DNA of 64,000 nucleotides. It comes from Marinobacter aromaticivorans. GTDB lineage: Bacteria; Pseudomonadota; Gammaproteobacteria; Pseudomonadales; Oleiphilaceae. A program made the position numbers and the translations under genes. Of this stretch, positions 16,772-26,275 are shown in pieces (the stretch's first letter is position 1; the number at the start of each line of letters is the position of its first letter). The notes beneath the pieces are model-generated. The model had not been told where the DNA came from, ran no database searches, and was given only the letters and a program-made list of their open reading frames with translations. Where the stretch lies: assembly GCF_002806975.1 (NCBI RefSeq), contig NZ_NIHD01000001.1, forward strand, positions 310,001 through 374,000. Direction: 5' to 3'.

Positions 16772-17665
16772 ATGCGATCGCTGTTTTACTCGTTTATTGT
16801 TCCCGCGCTGTTCGTCTGGCTGTGGAGCACAGGTTTTATCGGTGCCAAGTACGGCTTGCCTTATGCCGAGCCGTTTACCCTGCTGCTGATCCGGATGCTG
16901 CTGACTCTGGGTTTGCTCGCAGTCCTTGCCGGGCTGTTCAATACCCGCTGGCCTGGATGGCGGGCATGCGGGCACCTCGCGATAACCGGGCTGCTGGTTC
17001 ACGGATGCTATCTGGGGGGTGTTTACTATGCAATTCAGGGGGGAATGCCTTCTGGAATTGTCTCTCTTGTGGTCGGCTTGCAGCCGCTGGTCACTGCCGG
17101 TGCTGCGGTTCTTGTTTTAAAAGAAACGGTTTCGTGGAGGCAATGGCTGGGGTTGGGGCTGGGCCTGCTCGGGGTAACGCTGGTTCTGCTGGAGAAGTTT
17201 GGCGGCGCCGGCAACCCCGGCGAGGGCTTTCCGCTATGGACACTGGTCTGGGCGTTGTTTGCGCTGGCCGGTATCTCTCTGGGTACGGTGTATCAGAAGC
17301 GCCATGGTACTGGCGCGGATCTTGTGGCCGGCACCATTATCCAGTACGGAGCCGCGGCAATGTTCTTCGCTGCTGGTGCATTTATGCTGGAAACCCGGGA
17401 GGTGGTGTGGTCCCTGCAGTTGAAGCTTTCCATGGCCTGGCTGGTGCTGGGGGTTTCCATTGGCGCCATACTCCTGCTGATGTGGTTGATTCGCCGTGGT
17501 GCGGCCTCCCAGGTCGCCAGCCTCTTCTATCTTGTACCCCCCGTTACGGCTCTGGAAGCTTTTTGGCTGTTTGACGAGCGTTTGGGCGTGCTGGCGATTA
17601 CCGGGGGCATTGTTTCCATTACCGGTGTTGCGCTGGTGGTTTCCCGGAAGCAACCGGGGCACTAG
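16772..17665 (+). CDS. EamA-family (DMT) transporter
   Basis: A 297-residue inner-membrane protein with ten predicted transmembrane segments arranged as two EamA repeats. The first repeat holds LWSTGFIGAKYGLPYAEP and the second ends VPPVTALEAFWLFDERLG, both typical of the drug/metabolite transporter superfamily. The substrate is unknown. Its TAG overlaps by 4 bp the stop of the convergent iron alcohol dehydrogenase gene. Confidence 0.85.
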   Translation: MRSLFYSFIVPALFVWLWSTGFIGAKYGLPYAEPFTLLLIRMLLTLGLLAVLAGLFNTRWPGWRACGHLAITGLLVHGCYLGGVYYAIQGGMPSGIVSLVVGLQPLVTAGAAVLVLKETVSWRQWLGLGLGLLGVTLVLLEKFGGAGNPGEGFPLWTLVWALFALAGISLGTVYQKRHGTGADLVAGTIIQYGAAAMFFAAGAFMLETREVVWSLQLKLSMAWLVLGVSIGAILLLMWLIRRGAASQVASLFYLVPPVTALEAFWLFDERLGVLAITGGIVSITGVALVVSRKQPGH

Positions 17666-18876
17666 GTTGTGCTGATCACCCGCAGCACTCGGGTAATATC
17701 GGCGCCATTCAGGTACCTGGGTACCGCATAGGTGCCATGGGCCTCTTTCATGGCCGCCCTGGCCATCTCGGCAAAGTGCTTTTGATCTATCCCTTCCACC
17801 TTGCGCTCTATGGGAAGAGCCATCAGGAGCTCATTGATCCTTTGAATCAGCGTGTCGGCTGCGACCACATCTGAGTCTGCCGCTGAAGCCAGCTCGCACA
17901 ACCTTGCCAGTGCCGCCAGGCGCGCCTGCGCACAATGCCGGTTAATCTCGAGAATATGTGGCAAAACGATGGCATTGGCCCTGCCGTGGGGCACGCCGTA
18001 TTGTGTCCCCAGCTGGTGTGCAATAGCGTGCACATAACCCAGCCCCGTTTTGTTGAGAGCAAGCCCGCCATAATTGGCGGCCAGTGCCATGGCGTCGCGG
18101 GCTTCGTAGTCCTCGCCGTTTTCACAGGCTTTTTCCAGGTATTTCAGTACAAGCTTCACCCCGGCACCCGAGTAAAACTCTGTCTCCGGCGTTGAGAAGT
18201 CGCTGATCCAGGATTCGAGGCAATGGGTGAGGGCGTCAATGCCTGTATCTGCAGTAACCGACCGGGGCATGCCGGCCATGATTTCTGGGTCCAGAGCTGC
18301 GGCCAGGGGCACCAGTTTCGGGTCGATTACCAGGTTTTTTACATGAGTGTTTTCATCCGATATTACCGCACCGATGGTGACTTCCGAACCGGTGCCTGCG
18401 GTTGTGGGAATAACGAAAAGCGGCAGAGCGCGCTTGCGGGCCTTGAGTATCCCAACCAGTTTCCGGGGTGTTTTCCGGTTTGCGGCAGCCAGCGCCATCA
18501 CTTTTGCAGCATCAATCGATGAGCCTCCGCCCACGGCCAGCAAGGCGTCGCAGCTGTTCTGTTCAAGCACATTCAGGCCATTTTCGACAACCAGGAACCC
18601 GGGGTCTGGAGTCACGCCGCTGTATACAACGGTTTCAACGCCCAGTTCATTCAGACGTTTGGCGATAGGGTCGGTAACGCCCAGATTGAAAAGTGCCTCA
18701 TCAGTGACCAGCAGAACCCGTTTGAAGCCAAAGTGGGCCATGTGCTCGGCCAGCCGCAGCCGGGATTGCCTGCCCAGAAGGGTATGGGGCATTGGAGTTG
18801 GTATCAGTTTTACTATGAGTTTGAGTGCCGCCAGTTGGGCCCTGGAGCGCGCAGGCGTCAGCTTTTCAGAAATCAT
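17662..18876 (-). CDS. Iron-containing (group III) alcohol dehydrogenase
   Basis: A 404-residue protein. The NAD-binding motif AVGGGSSIDAAKV and the PTTAGTGSEVT loop are present. The metal ligands are seen in ADTGIDALTHCLES (Asp, His) and GYVHAIAHQLGTQYGVPHG (His residues). Members oxidise primary alcohols or reduce aldehydes in the cytoplasm using an active-site Fe2+. In a hydrocarbon-degrading genome this could act on fatty alcohols, but the sequence alone does not fix the substrate. The promoter lies in the 170-bp divergent gap shared with the lipid-kinase gene. Confidence 0.92.
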   Translation of the reverse strand: MISEKLTPARSRAQLAALKLIVKLIPTPMPHTLLGRQSRLRLAEHMAHFGFKRVLLVTDEALFNLGVTDPIAKRLNELGVETVVYSGVTPDPGFLVVENGLNVLEQNSCDALLAVGGGSSIDAAKVMALAAANRKTPRKLVGILKARKRALPLFVIPTTAGTGSEVTIGAVISDENTHVKNLVIDPKLVPLAAALDPEIMAGMPRSVTADTGIDALTHCLESWISDFSTPETEFYSGAGVKLVLKYLEKACENGEDYEARDAMALAANYGGLALNKTGLGYVHAIAHQLGTQYGVPHGRANAIVLPHILEINRHCAQARLAALARLCELASAADSDVVAADTLIQRINELLMALPIERKVEGIDQKHFAEMARAAMKEAHGTYAVPRYLNGADITRVLRVISTT

Positions 18877-19046
18877 GGTCAGCTACCGGATTGTTATATT
18901 CAGTTTTGGTCGTTAACTATAGTCTGACAATCCAGCAATTGGAAATGGCTCTGGTGTCCTTATCGTAACGTCAGTAAAGACGTGTTTGAGGTATCTTGGG
19001 GCGATTGTTTTCGGGGAAAAGACGCTGGTACAGAGATAGGCATGTT

Positions 19047-19949
19047 ATGACTTATTGGCTGGTTGCTAATCCGGAGGCGGGCGATGGCCAGAGAGGTCGG
19101 GCGTTCTGGCTTGAGAAACTGGCGAATGCCGGGATTGAAAATCCGCAGTGTTGCGATTTCAGGGAGCAGGCCTGGAAAACGCATGTAAAGCCAAACGACG
19201 TTGTGATGGTTGCCGGAGGTGATGGTTCGGTAAGCGCCGGGGCAGGTTTATGCCTTGAGCGTAATGCAACGCTGGCAGTCCTGCCTTCAGGCACGGCCAA
19301 TGATTTTAGCCGTAACCTGGCGTTGCCGGCGGATCCTGCGGCCCTGTGTGAACTGATTCGACAAGGCGTTACGCAACAGGTCGATGTGGCAGAGTTTGGC
19401 GACGGGATTTTTCTGAATGTTGCCCACGTTGGTCTGGGGACACTCCCCGCCAGGGAATCGCAGGGTTATGCGAAGAAGCTGCTTGGCCGGTTCAGTTATG
19501 CCGCTGAGTTGCTGCGGCGAGCAAATGCCAAGCGGGGCTTTCATGCGAAAATACAGTGTGACCAGGCGGTTGTGCACGGGCGCTGGCTGTCGATTGCCAT
19601 ATCCAGCGGCGCATTTTTTGGTGGTGGGAATGAAATTCCGGAGGCAACAGCCAATGACGGGCTACTCGATATTATTGCGGTAAAACCGCGACCGCTCCTG
19701 CAGTTGTTGCTCACCTTCGCTCTGGTTCAGCTCAATGGCAAATCCCCCAGGCGCACCAGTACGGTTGTGCATCTCAAGGGGCGGCGCTGTGATGTGCATA
19801 CAACAAAGCCAAAAACTGTAACCGTGGACGGAGATGTAGCGGGCAAAACGCCCCTCCACGTGGTGTGTCGCAAGCACTGTCTCCGGGTTATAGGCGCCTC
19901 AGTGGTGCGTACCGGGCCAGCTGAAAGCGGCCAGCCGAAGCTGAAGTAG
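19047..19949 (+). CDS. Diacylglycerol/lipid kinase family protein (YegS-like)
   Basis: A 300-residue protein from the ATG at 19047 ([17 protein letters not shown]), chosen because the upstream extension is not conserved in character. The family signature [13 protein letters not shown] for nucleotide binding is followed by [19 protein letters not shown]. The C-terminal half has the beta-sandwich end found in DAGK/YegS enzymes ([19 protein letters not shown]). It probably phosphorylates a lipid, diacylglycerol or phosphatidylglycerol, at the membrane. The gene sits 7 bp upstream of mtgA and is likely cotranscribed with it. Confidence 0.85.
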   Translation: MTYWLVANPEAGDGQRGRAFWLEKLANAGIENPQCCDFREQAWKTHVKPNDVVMVAGGDGSVSAGAGLCLERNATLAVLPSGTANDFSRNLALPADPAALCELIRQGVTQQVDVAEFGDGIFLNVAHVGLGTLPARESQGYAKKLLGRFSYAAELLRRANAKRGFHAKIQCDQAVVHGRWLSIAISSGAFFGGGNEIPEATANDGLLDIIAVKPRPLLQLLLTFALVQLNGKSPRRTSTVVHLKGRRCDVHTTKPKTVTVDGDVAGKTPLHVVCRKHCLRVIGASVVRTGPAESGQPKLK

Positions 19950-19956
19950 GGCACCT

Positions 19957-20655
19957 ATGGCGCGGAAATCACTGGTAAGGCGCTGTTTGCGTGCGGTTGT
20001 TCTGGCATGTCTCATTTTTATAGTGTTTTTGGCTCTCGTGCTGCTTCTGTTCCGCTATGTAAATCCGCCAACATCGGCTTTTATGCTGGGTTATCACGTT
20101 GCGAACCCGGAAGGGAGCATTCAGCAGCAATGGGTGGGCTTTTCTGATATTTCACCCTGGATGCCACTTGCGGTTGTGGCCAGTGAGGATCAACGGTTTC
20201 CCGATCATTGGGGCGTTGATTTTGCTGCCATTCGCAAGGCGCTTGCCGAGTATCATGCGGGCGAAGGCCTCAGAGGCGCCAGTACCATTACCCAGCAAAC
20301 GGCAAAAAACCTGTTTCTCTGGAACGGTCGCAGCTTTGTGCGCAAAACCCTGGAGGCTGGCCTGGCGCTTGCCATGGATGGTCTGTGGCCGAAACAGCGC
20401 ATTCTTGAGGTGTATCTGAATATTGCCGAGTTTGGCCCTGGTATTTACGGTGTGGAAGCGGCAAGCAGAGCTTATTTTGGTATCTCTGCCCGCCAGTTGT
20501 CGGCTAACCAGTCCGCCCGGCTTGCTGCAGTTCTGCCCAACCCGAAGGTGCTGAGTGTCACCTCGCCTTCGCCTTATGTGCGGGATCGGGTTTTCTGGAT
20601 TCGTGGCCAGATGGATCAGCTTTCCGGTCTTCAGTACCTGAAAGATCTGAAGTGA
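19957..20655 (+). CDS. mtgA: Monofunctional biosynthetic peptidoglycan transglycosylase
   Basis: A 232-residue protein with a single N-terminal membrane anchor ([18 protein letters not shown]). The GT51 motifs are all visible: [16 protein letters not shown] with the catalytic Glu, [37 protein letters not shown] with the second Glu, and a C-terminal region ending LPNPK. It polymerises lipid II into glycan strands. Length matches E. coli MtgA. Confidence 0.95.
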   Translation: MARKSLVRRCLRAVVLACLIFIVFLALVLLLFRYVNPPTSAFMLGYHVANPEGSIQQQWVGFSDISPWMPLAVVASEDQRFPDHWGVDFAAIRKALAEYHAGEGLRGASTITQQTAKNLFLWNGRSFVRKTLEAGLALAMDGLWPKQRILEVYLNIAEFGPGIYGVEAASRAYFGISARQLSANQSARLAAVLPNPKVLSVTSPSPYVRDRVFWIRGQMDQLSGLQYLKDLK

Positions 20656-20733
20656 CTGCGCTGACAAAAAGAGCAACCTTAGTCTGGTTGAGTTTTGTTA
20701 CCATGGAATCCGGTGCCGAACGACGAGAACATT

Positions 20734-21414
20734 ATGAAAGTACTGTTACTGGGAGCAACCGGGTTGACCGGAGGGTTTGTCCTGAACGGGCTGCTGGCCC
20801 GCGACGAAGTTGAACAGGTTGTGGTGCCAGTGCGCAAACGCCTGCAACTGGTTCACTCCAAACTGCATCAGCAGGAAGTGGATTTTGACCACATGGGCGA
20901 TCATGCGGCGCTTTTCGAGGTGGATGTGATTATCTGCTGCCTGGGCACCACCATAAAAAAAGCGGGCTCTCAGGCGCAATTCCGGAAAGTGGACTACGGC
21001 TATTGCCTGAAGGCTGCAGAACTTGGCCGGGCAGCGAATGCCCGTGGGTTTATTCTCATGTCTGCCATAGGTTCGTCGTCTTCATCGACCATTTTCTACA
21101 ATCGGGTAAAAGGCGAACTGGAGGATGCCATAAAAGGCCTGGGGTACCCTTACCTGTCGATTTACCATCCCAGCCTGCTGCTGGGTGACCGGTCGGAGCA
21201 CCGCCTCGGAGAAGCTGCCGGTGCCAGGGTTATGCCGCTTATCAACCGGGTTCTATTGGGGCCACTGGAAAAGTATCGGGCCATCGAAGCGGCCACAGTT
21301 GGCCGTGCCATGGTTAACGAGGCCTGCAGCCTGGTTTCCCAATCCGCTGCGGAACAGGTGGTTCAGGTGCGGGAGTATCCGGATATCGTCAAGCTGGCTG
21401 AGCACACAGCTTAG
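20734..21414 (+). CDS. NAD(P)-binding Rossmann protein (atypical SDR, HTATIP2/YwnB-like)
   Basis: A 226-residue protein from ATG 20734. It opens with MKVLLLGATGLTGGFVLNGL, a GxxGxxG nucleotide-binding motif. The middle reads VDVIICCLGTTIKKAG and the catalytic-like FYNRVKGELEDAI with Tyr/Lys spacing is near residue 130. This pattern fits the atypical short-chain dehydrogenase group that includes HTATIP2 and oxidoreductases near mitochondrial complex I assembly. The substrate is unknown. Its stop overlaps the end of the convergent GMC dehydrogenase by 4 bp. Confidence 0.8.
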   Translation: MKVLLLGATGLTGGFVLNGLLARDEVEQVVVPVRKRLQLVHSKLHQQEVDFDHMGDHAALFEVDVIICCLGTTIKKAGSQAQFRKVDYGYCLKAAELGRAANARGFILMSAIGSSSSSTIFYNRVKGELEDAIKGLGYPYLSIYHPSLLLGDRSEHRLGEAAGARVMPLINRVLLGPLEKYRAIEAATVGRAMVNEACSLVSQSAAEQVVQVREYPDIVKLAEHTA

Positions 21415-23084
21415 GCGCCGGCCAGAATCCAGCCTGCCGCTTTCTCGGCAATCATCAATGTTGGTGAATTGGTATTGCCGCTGGTGATCAGGGGCATCAC
21501 TCCTGCGTCCACCACACGCAAACCGTTTACGCCTATGACCCGTAAATGGGAATCCACTACCGCCATTGCATCGTCGGGTCGCCCCATACGGGTGGTTCCT
21601 ACCGGATGAAAAATAGTGGTGCCGATATCACCCGCCAGGCGGCTCAGGTCTTCGTCGCTCTGATACTCGGGCCCGGGCTTGTACTCCTCGGGCCGGTACT
21701 TTGCGAAGGCGGGCTGGCCGGCAATGCGGCGTGTTACCCGCAGTGAATCTGCCGCCACCTTTTTGTCCTCCGGAGTGCTGAGATAATTGGGTGCAATCGC
21801 CGGCGCCTCCCTGGGATCCCGGCTGCGTATCCTTACCGAGCCGCGGCTGCTGGGGTTCAGGTTGCACACGCTGGCGGTAATGGCCGGGAAAGGGTGCAAA
21901 GGCTGCCCAAAGGCATCCAGGCTCAGGGGTTGAACATGGTACTGGATGTTGGGGTAGTCGTATTCATCCGAGCTGCGGGTAAACGCGCACAGCTGCGACG
22001 GCGCCATGCTCATGGGGCCTGAGCGCTTTAAAAGATATTCCAGACCAATGCGTGCCTTGCCCCACAAAGAGTTAGCCATGGTATTCAGGGTGAGGGTGTT
22101 GTTAACCTTGTATACAGACCGTATCTGCAGGTGATCCTGAAGATTTTCGCCTACCCCGGGCAAGTCCGCGACCATGGGAATGCCCAGTGTGTGTAACAGG
22201 CTGGACGGCCCTATGCCGGATAACTGCAAGAGCTGGGGGGAGCCGATTGCGCCCGCTGAGAGAATGACTTCGCGATGGGCCGTCGCGAGTGCCTCTTTTC
22301 CCGTGTTGGCATTTGCTACGTGCACACCGGTACACCTCGGCCGGTCTCCATCGGTGTTCATTTGCAGCCCCAGTGCGTGGGTGGAATGCCAAACCGTGAG
22401 GTTGGGGCGTTTCGAGGCACTTCGCAAAAAGGCTTTGGAAGTGTTCCAGCGCCAGCCGGCACGCTGGTTCACCTCAAAATAATCCACGCCTTCATTATCA
22501 CCCCGGTTGAAGTCCTGTGTGCGCGGCAGGCCCGCCTCAACCGCGGCTTCGGCAAAGGCCTCAAGAACCTGCCATTTCAGACGCTGGCGCTCCACCCGCC
22601 ATTCACCGCCATGGCCGTGGAAACCCTTGCCGGCGTTATCCACCGTGCTGCCGGTGTCCAGGCTATGGTGGTCCTCATGGCGCATGAAATCGGGCAGGCA
22701 ATTGTCCCAACGCCAGTCCTCATCGCCGGTGATCTCTGCCCACCGGTCGTAATCCCTGGCCTGGCCCCGTATATAAAGCATGCCGTTGATGCTGGAACAG
22801 CCGCCCAGGGTTTTTCCACGGGGGTAGATCAGCGATCGATTATTGAGCCCCGGTGCCGGTTCGGTGCGAAAGCACCAGTCGGTGCGTGGATTGTCGATGC
22901 AGTAGAGGTACCCCACCGGAATATGAATCCAGTGGTGGTTGTCTCGCCCTCCGGCTTCGATCAGCAGCACCCTGTTCTGCGGGTTGCTACTCAGCCGGTT
23001 GGCAAGCAGGCAGCCGGCTGTTCCGGCGCCGACCACGATATAGTCGAATTCGAACAGCCCTGGTGTTTTCTTGTTATCGGGCAC
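21411..23084 (-). CDS. GMC-family FAD alcohol dehydrogenase (AlkJ/choline-dehydrogenase-like)
   Basis: A 557-residue protein with a GTG start after GGAGA. The FAD dinucleotide motif YIVVGAGTAGCLLANRLS is near the N-terminus, then the GMC signature GGCSSINGMLYIRGQ, the second signature ILSAGAIGSPQLLQLSGIGP, and the C-terminal catalytic HPVGTTRMG with the His. It is closely similar in layout to AlkJ and choline dehydrogenase-like proteins. AlkJ oxidises medium-chain alcohols from alkane hydroxylation and donates electrons to the respiratory chain; that role is attractive here because an alkB gene is at the window edge, but it is inference. Confidence 0.92.
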   Translation of the reverse strand: MPDNKKTPGLFEFDYIVVGAGTAGCLLANRLSSNPQNRVLLIEAGGRDNHHWIHIPVGYLYCIDNPRTDWCFRTEPAPGLNNRSLIYPRGKTLGGCSSINGMLYIRGQARDYDRWAEITGDEDWRWDNCLPDFMRHEDHHSLDTGSTVDNAGKGFHGHGGEWRVERQRLKWQVLEAFAEAAVEAGLPRTQDFNRGDNEGVDYFEVNQRAGWRWNTSKAFLRSASKRPNLTVWHSTHALGLQMNTDGDRPRCTGVHVANANTGKEALATAHREVILSAGAIGSPQLLQLSGIGPSSLLHTLGIPMVADLPGVGENLQDHLQIRSVYKVNNTLTLNTMANSLWGKARIGLEYLLKRSGPMSMAPSQLCAFTRSSDEYDYPNIQYHVQPLSLDAFGQPLHPFPAITASVCNLNPSSRGSVRIRSRDPREAPAIAPNYLSTPEDKKVAADSLRVTRRIAGQPAFAKYRPEEYKPGPEYQSDEDLSRLAGDIGTTIFHPVGTTRMGRPDDAMAVVDSHLRVIGVNGLRVVDAGVMPLITSGNTNSPTLMIAEKAAGWILAGA

Positions 23085-23139
23085 GGTGGATTCTCCATAA
23101 TGACCTGAACAGTAGACTGAACAGGGAATTAGCGTGTTA

Positions 23140-23925
23140 TCAGCCCAAAGTGGCGTCCAGAAACATCATCACAACAAAACCCACCAGCAGTGAGAAGGTA
23201 GACAGGGTTTTGTATTTGTTCCTGTGGGTTTCCGGGATAATCTCATTGCTGATAATGAATAGCATGGCCCCGGCGGCAAATCCCAGAGTCCAGGGCATAA
23301 CTGGTTCCGCCAGCCACACCATCGCAGCGCCAAATACCCCGCCGATGGGTTCGGCAAGACCGGTCAGCAGGGCAATGGTGAATGCCCTGGCACGGGAATA
23401 CCGGATGGCCATCAGTGACAGTGCAACGGCAAGGCCCTCCGGGATATTCTGAATGCCAATACCCAGCGCCAGCACATAGCCATTGCGTACATCTCCTCCC
23501 GCAAAACCGACGCCCACCGCCATGCCTTCCGGGAAGTTATGCAGAGTTATTGCAATAATAAACAGCCAGATGCGGCGGATGTGGGAGGCGTCGGGCCCTT
23601 CCGGCCCGAGGTTAAAGTGCTCGTGGGGCAACTTCTGGTGAATGTAGTATAAAGCGCCGGCGCCGGACAGAATGCCGACAATCACCAGCAATGCCGCTGC
23701 CCAGGTTGAGCCCAGCAGGGCTTCACCGTGTTCCAGCCCCGGAAGCAGCAGGGAAAAGAAAGAAGCCGCCAGCATCACGCCTGCAGCGGCTGCCAGCATG
23801 CTGTCTTGCAACCGGTCTGAGAGATCTCTAATGAAGAATACCGCCAGGGCACCAATGCCTGTTGCAAGGCCGGCCAGCAGGCTTGCCAGCGCACCAAGCC
23901 AAACGATACTGATATCGGTAGTCAT
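23140..23925 (-). CDS. ZIP-family metal transporter (GufA type)
   Basis: A 261-residue membrane protein with about eight transmembrane segments. The central helices carry ITLHNFPEGMAVGVGFAGG and GIQNIPEGLAVALSL, the metal-binding motifs of ZIP transporters. Family members import Zn2+ or other divalent cations. The start codon overlaps the stop of the upstream alpha/beta hydrolase gene (ATGA), so the two should be cotranslated. Confidence 0.93.
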   Translation of the reverse strand: MTTDISIVWLGALASLLAGLATGIGALAVFFIRDLSDRLQDSMLAAAAGVMLAASFFSLLLPGLEHGEALLGSTWAAALLVIVGILSGAGALYYIHQKLPHEHFNLGPEGPDASHIRRIWLFIIAITLHNFPEGMAVGVGFAGGDVRNGYVLALGIGIQNIPEGLAVALSLMAIRYSRARAFTIALLTGLAEPIGGVFGAAMVWLAEPVMPWTLGFAAGAMLFIISNEIIPETHRNKYKTLSTFSLLVGFVVMMFLDATLG

Positions 23926-24827
23926 GAAGGTCGGGTTCCCTTTTGTGGTGTTCTTCCGGTTAAATGTTGGCGAATGTTTTCAAAAAGCCGGTCCTGGAAA
24001 TCTTCGGCCAGTGGGTAAAGGTGGCCGGCACCGGGCACCAGTGTCAATTCGGCATTGGGCAGATGTTGCGCAAGATGACGGGCGTAGTCTACCGGCACAA
24101 ACGCATCGTCTTCTCCCTGGAAGATCAGAACAGGAGCATTTACCTGCTGCAGACTGAAACCCCAGTTCCCGAGCTCGGTGAGCAGATCGGTCGCGATTGC
24201 CTTGCCGCCGCTTTCCAGACAAATCATCTGGTCTTGCCGGAAGGTATCTCCCTGTAGTAAGCGGTTGAGCAGGTCGCGATCTGCCTGGTTGATGAACGCC
24301 CTGGCTTTACGCATGTAAAGCCCCGGGTGGCGCCGGGAAAGGCGGGCTATGAGTCCCGCCACGAGCCTCACCAGCCCCGGGCTATATCGGGCCAGTGCGG
24401 GCCCCGGCCAGCGGGTTGCTTCCAGCAGTCGGTGCTGCCCCTTGTATTCAGCGAAGTGTGTGTACCCTGAAAGGCAGACACCCAGATCCAGTCTGTCACT
24501 TAGTGTGTAGCAGCACGCAAGGGTACGTGAGCCACCGCTGGACCAGCCAAAATGACTGAAGCGGTGGATGCCCAGTGTATCAGCGAGTTGCTCGATATCG
24601 CCGGGATAATCCAGCAAACGGCGCCCCGGCTGGTAATCCGAATGGCCTATGCCGGGGCGATCAGGCGTGAGAATCCGGAAGCCGTGCCGCAGTGCCTGAT
24701 TATGGAAAAACCGGCCCTGCAGCCGGGATCCCGGCATACCATGGCCAAAAATCAGCGGGTAGCCTTGCGGGTGACCGAGGTCGCTATACGCCAGAGTGCG
24801 GCCATCGCGCAGAGTCAGTTCTTTCAA
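23922..24827 (-). CDS. Alpha/beta hydrolase
   Basis: A 301-residue protein starting at a TTG that overlaps the upstream lipoprotein stop (TTGA). It has the oxyanion-hole motif FGHGMPGSR, an aspartate-rich strand TPDRPGIGHSDY, the nucleophile elbow GWSSGGSRTLA, and catalytic acid and base in FQGEDDAFVPVDYARH and GAGHLYPLAEDF. It is a soluble esterase/lipase-like enzyme. No substrate is visible. Its place between a lipoprotein and a ZIP transporter in an overlapping operon is unusual. Confidence 0.88.
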   Translation of the reverse strand: MKELTLRDGRTLAYSDLGHPQGYPLIFGHGMPGSRLQGRFFHNQALRHGFRILTPDRPGIGHSDYQPGRRLLDYPGDIEQLADTLGIHRFSHFGWSSGGSRTLACCYTLSDRLDLGVCLSGYTHFAEYKGQHRLLEATRWPGPALARYSPGLVRLVAGLIARLSRRHPGLYMRKARAFINQADRDLLNRLLQGDTFRQDQMICLESGGKAIATDLLTELGNWGFSLQQVNAPVLIFQGEDDAFVPVDYARHLAQHLPNAELTLVPGAGHLYPLAEDFQDRLFENIRQHLTGRTPQKGTRPS

Positions 24828-25321
24828 TCTGTCGCCTGGGTCGGGCTTTTCGAGCGTGACAGTGTGGGTTTGCAGCCAACCACCTGTCTTGCCTGTTTGT
24901 GTGCGTGCAGGTACCAGCGGATTCCAGGTCGGGTAAACGTTTGCGGCGCAATGGTGAACTCGGTTGTTTCCATTGTAGCCGGGATAGGTGAGCCGTCCGC
25001 ATGGCGGTAGACACAGCTGGTGCCAAGCGTCAGAGCAGTGGCAACCGGGAGCGCTATAAACCCGTCCGGGCGAATCTGTGGTGCATCACCGTTTACCGTG
25101 ATGATTTTGAGGCAGGGGCCATAGTGAACTCTGCCCTCTTCACGCAGATATTCATTCAGACAGTGCTGGGAACTGAGGAGGACTTTGTTACTGTCTCCGT
25201 TGTTGCCGTCAACCGGCAGATTTCCGTTGCCTTGTTCATTAACCGGCTCTTTGTCCGGCAACGACTGGCAGCCCGCCAGAGTGAGAAGGCAGGCGATAAT
25301 AAGCGCGACCACAGGCTTCAT
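24824..25321 (-). CDS. Predicted lipoprotein, unknown function
   Basis: A 165-residue protein from the ATG at 25321; an ATG 18 bp upstream is also in frame. The signal peptide ends in a lipobox LTLAGC, so it should be lipidated and sent to the outer membrane. The mature part has a low-complexity Asn/Gly/Asp linker followed by a small Cys-containing domain. It is the first gene of a three-gene overlapping operon with the hydrolase and ZIP transporter. I do not recognise the domain. Confidence 0.75.
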   Translation of the reverse strand: MKPVVALIIACLLTLAGCQSLPDKEPVNEQGNGNLPVDGNNGDSNKVLLSSQHCLNEYLREEGRVHYGPCLKIITVNGDAPQIRPDGFIALPVATALTLGTSCVYRHADGSPIPATMETTEFTIAPQTFTRPGIRWYLHAHKQARQVVGCKPTLSRSKSPTQATD

Positions 25322-25397
25322 AGTCACTCCTTGTTGCATTGAACGAAACAGAGTTGTTCGGGAACAGGGAGTCAGTTTAGCCTAAATCATAGAAACA

Positions 25398-26063
25398 CTA
25401 GCTTGCCCGCCCGAAAATTCGTTCGAAAAAGCCAGCGGAACGCACGTCGGGAATGGGCAGTGAATCCACTTCGTCCAGGGCCTTGCGCCAGAAGTGTTCG
25501 GGGGTATCCAGTTCTGCCACCTGAGCGCGCTCCTCGGCGGTGTAATGGTTATGCTCTCCCTCCAGTCCTTTTTCCATGAGAGCCTGTGTCCACAGGTAAA
25601 TTGCTCCGCGCACCGTTCGGATAATGCGCGAATAAACGTCGCGGCTCAGGTTGATTGCCAACTCGGCGCTGAGATTTATCTGCTTCTGAAGAATGGCCAT
25701 ATCATCCGCATCCAGCAGCAGCCGGTTACCGTCGCCCTTTTTACTGTTAATGCAGATTTTTTCCAGTGATTTGGTGCCTTCCAGCAGATCAAGGTGGGCA
25801 AACTCCAGAGTTTGCTGAGGGCTTACAGGTGCCGGAATCCACCCGTATTGCGGGGACTTTGCCACGATATGCCCCGGTACATCCCGGCGGTAGGGGGGCG
25901 CAGCGTCATGATCCTGATAGCCATCGAGCTCCGCACGAAGCCAGGCAGCCATTTTCTTATGGCGCAGCATCATGGCGAGCGTGATGGCAGAAGGCATGAT
26001 GTCTTCAAGAAATTCGCCGGAATCCCGGGTGCGTTCATCGAGATGGTTTATGGATGCAGACAT
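25398..26063 (-). CDS. AbiTii-domain-like protein, possible abortive-infection relative
   Basis: A 221-residue soluble protein with start ATG after GGGGAGA. The N-terminal segment TLAMMLRHKKMAAWLRAELDGYQDHDAAPPYRRDVP (about residues 27-62, quoted by position because of its length) resembles the AbiTii domain: a helix, then the sequence ELxGY followed by a Pro-Tyr-Arg element. The C-terminal half is helical (LSAELAINLSRDVYSRIIRT) with a charged tail. AbiTii proteins are linked to phage abortive infection, but no defence partner is adjacent. Family call is from memory; treat as tentative. Confidence 0.55.
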   Translation of the reverse strand: MSASINHLDERTRDSGEFLEDIMPSAITLAMMLRHKKMAAWLRAELDGYQDHDAAPPYRRDVPGHIVAKSPQYGWIPAPVSPQQTLEFAHLDLLEGTKSLEKICINSKKGDGNRLLLDADDMAILQKQINLSAELAINLSRDVYSRIIRTVRGAIYLWTQALMEKGLEGEHNHYTAEERAQVAELDTPEHFWRKALDEVDSLPIPDVRSAGFFERIFGRAS

Positions 26064-26275
26064 GTTTTCTCCCCGGCGAAGGCTGGAGGCTGGGCACCGT
26101 CGCCGTATTTTTGTTTTTGTTCAAATCCCGGCTGGATCTGACCGGCTGTCTATGGAATACACGTATGATTGAAAAATAGACAAATAAAGCGGATTGCACC
26201 GTTGTAAAAGGTTGTCTCTTTGTAACGACGAGTAAGCAGTGTCTGCGGATCTGCCTTTTCCTGCCACGCCTGCAT

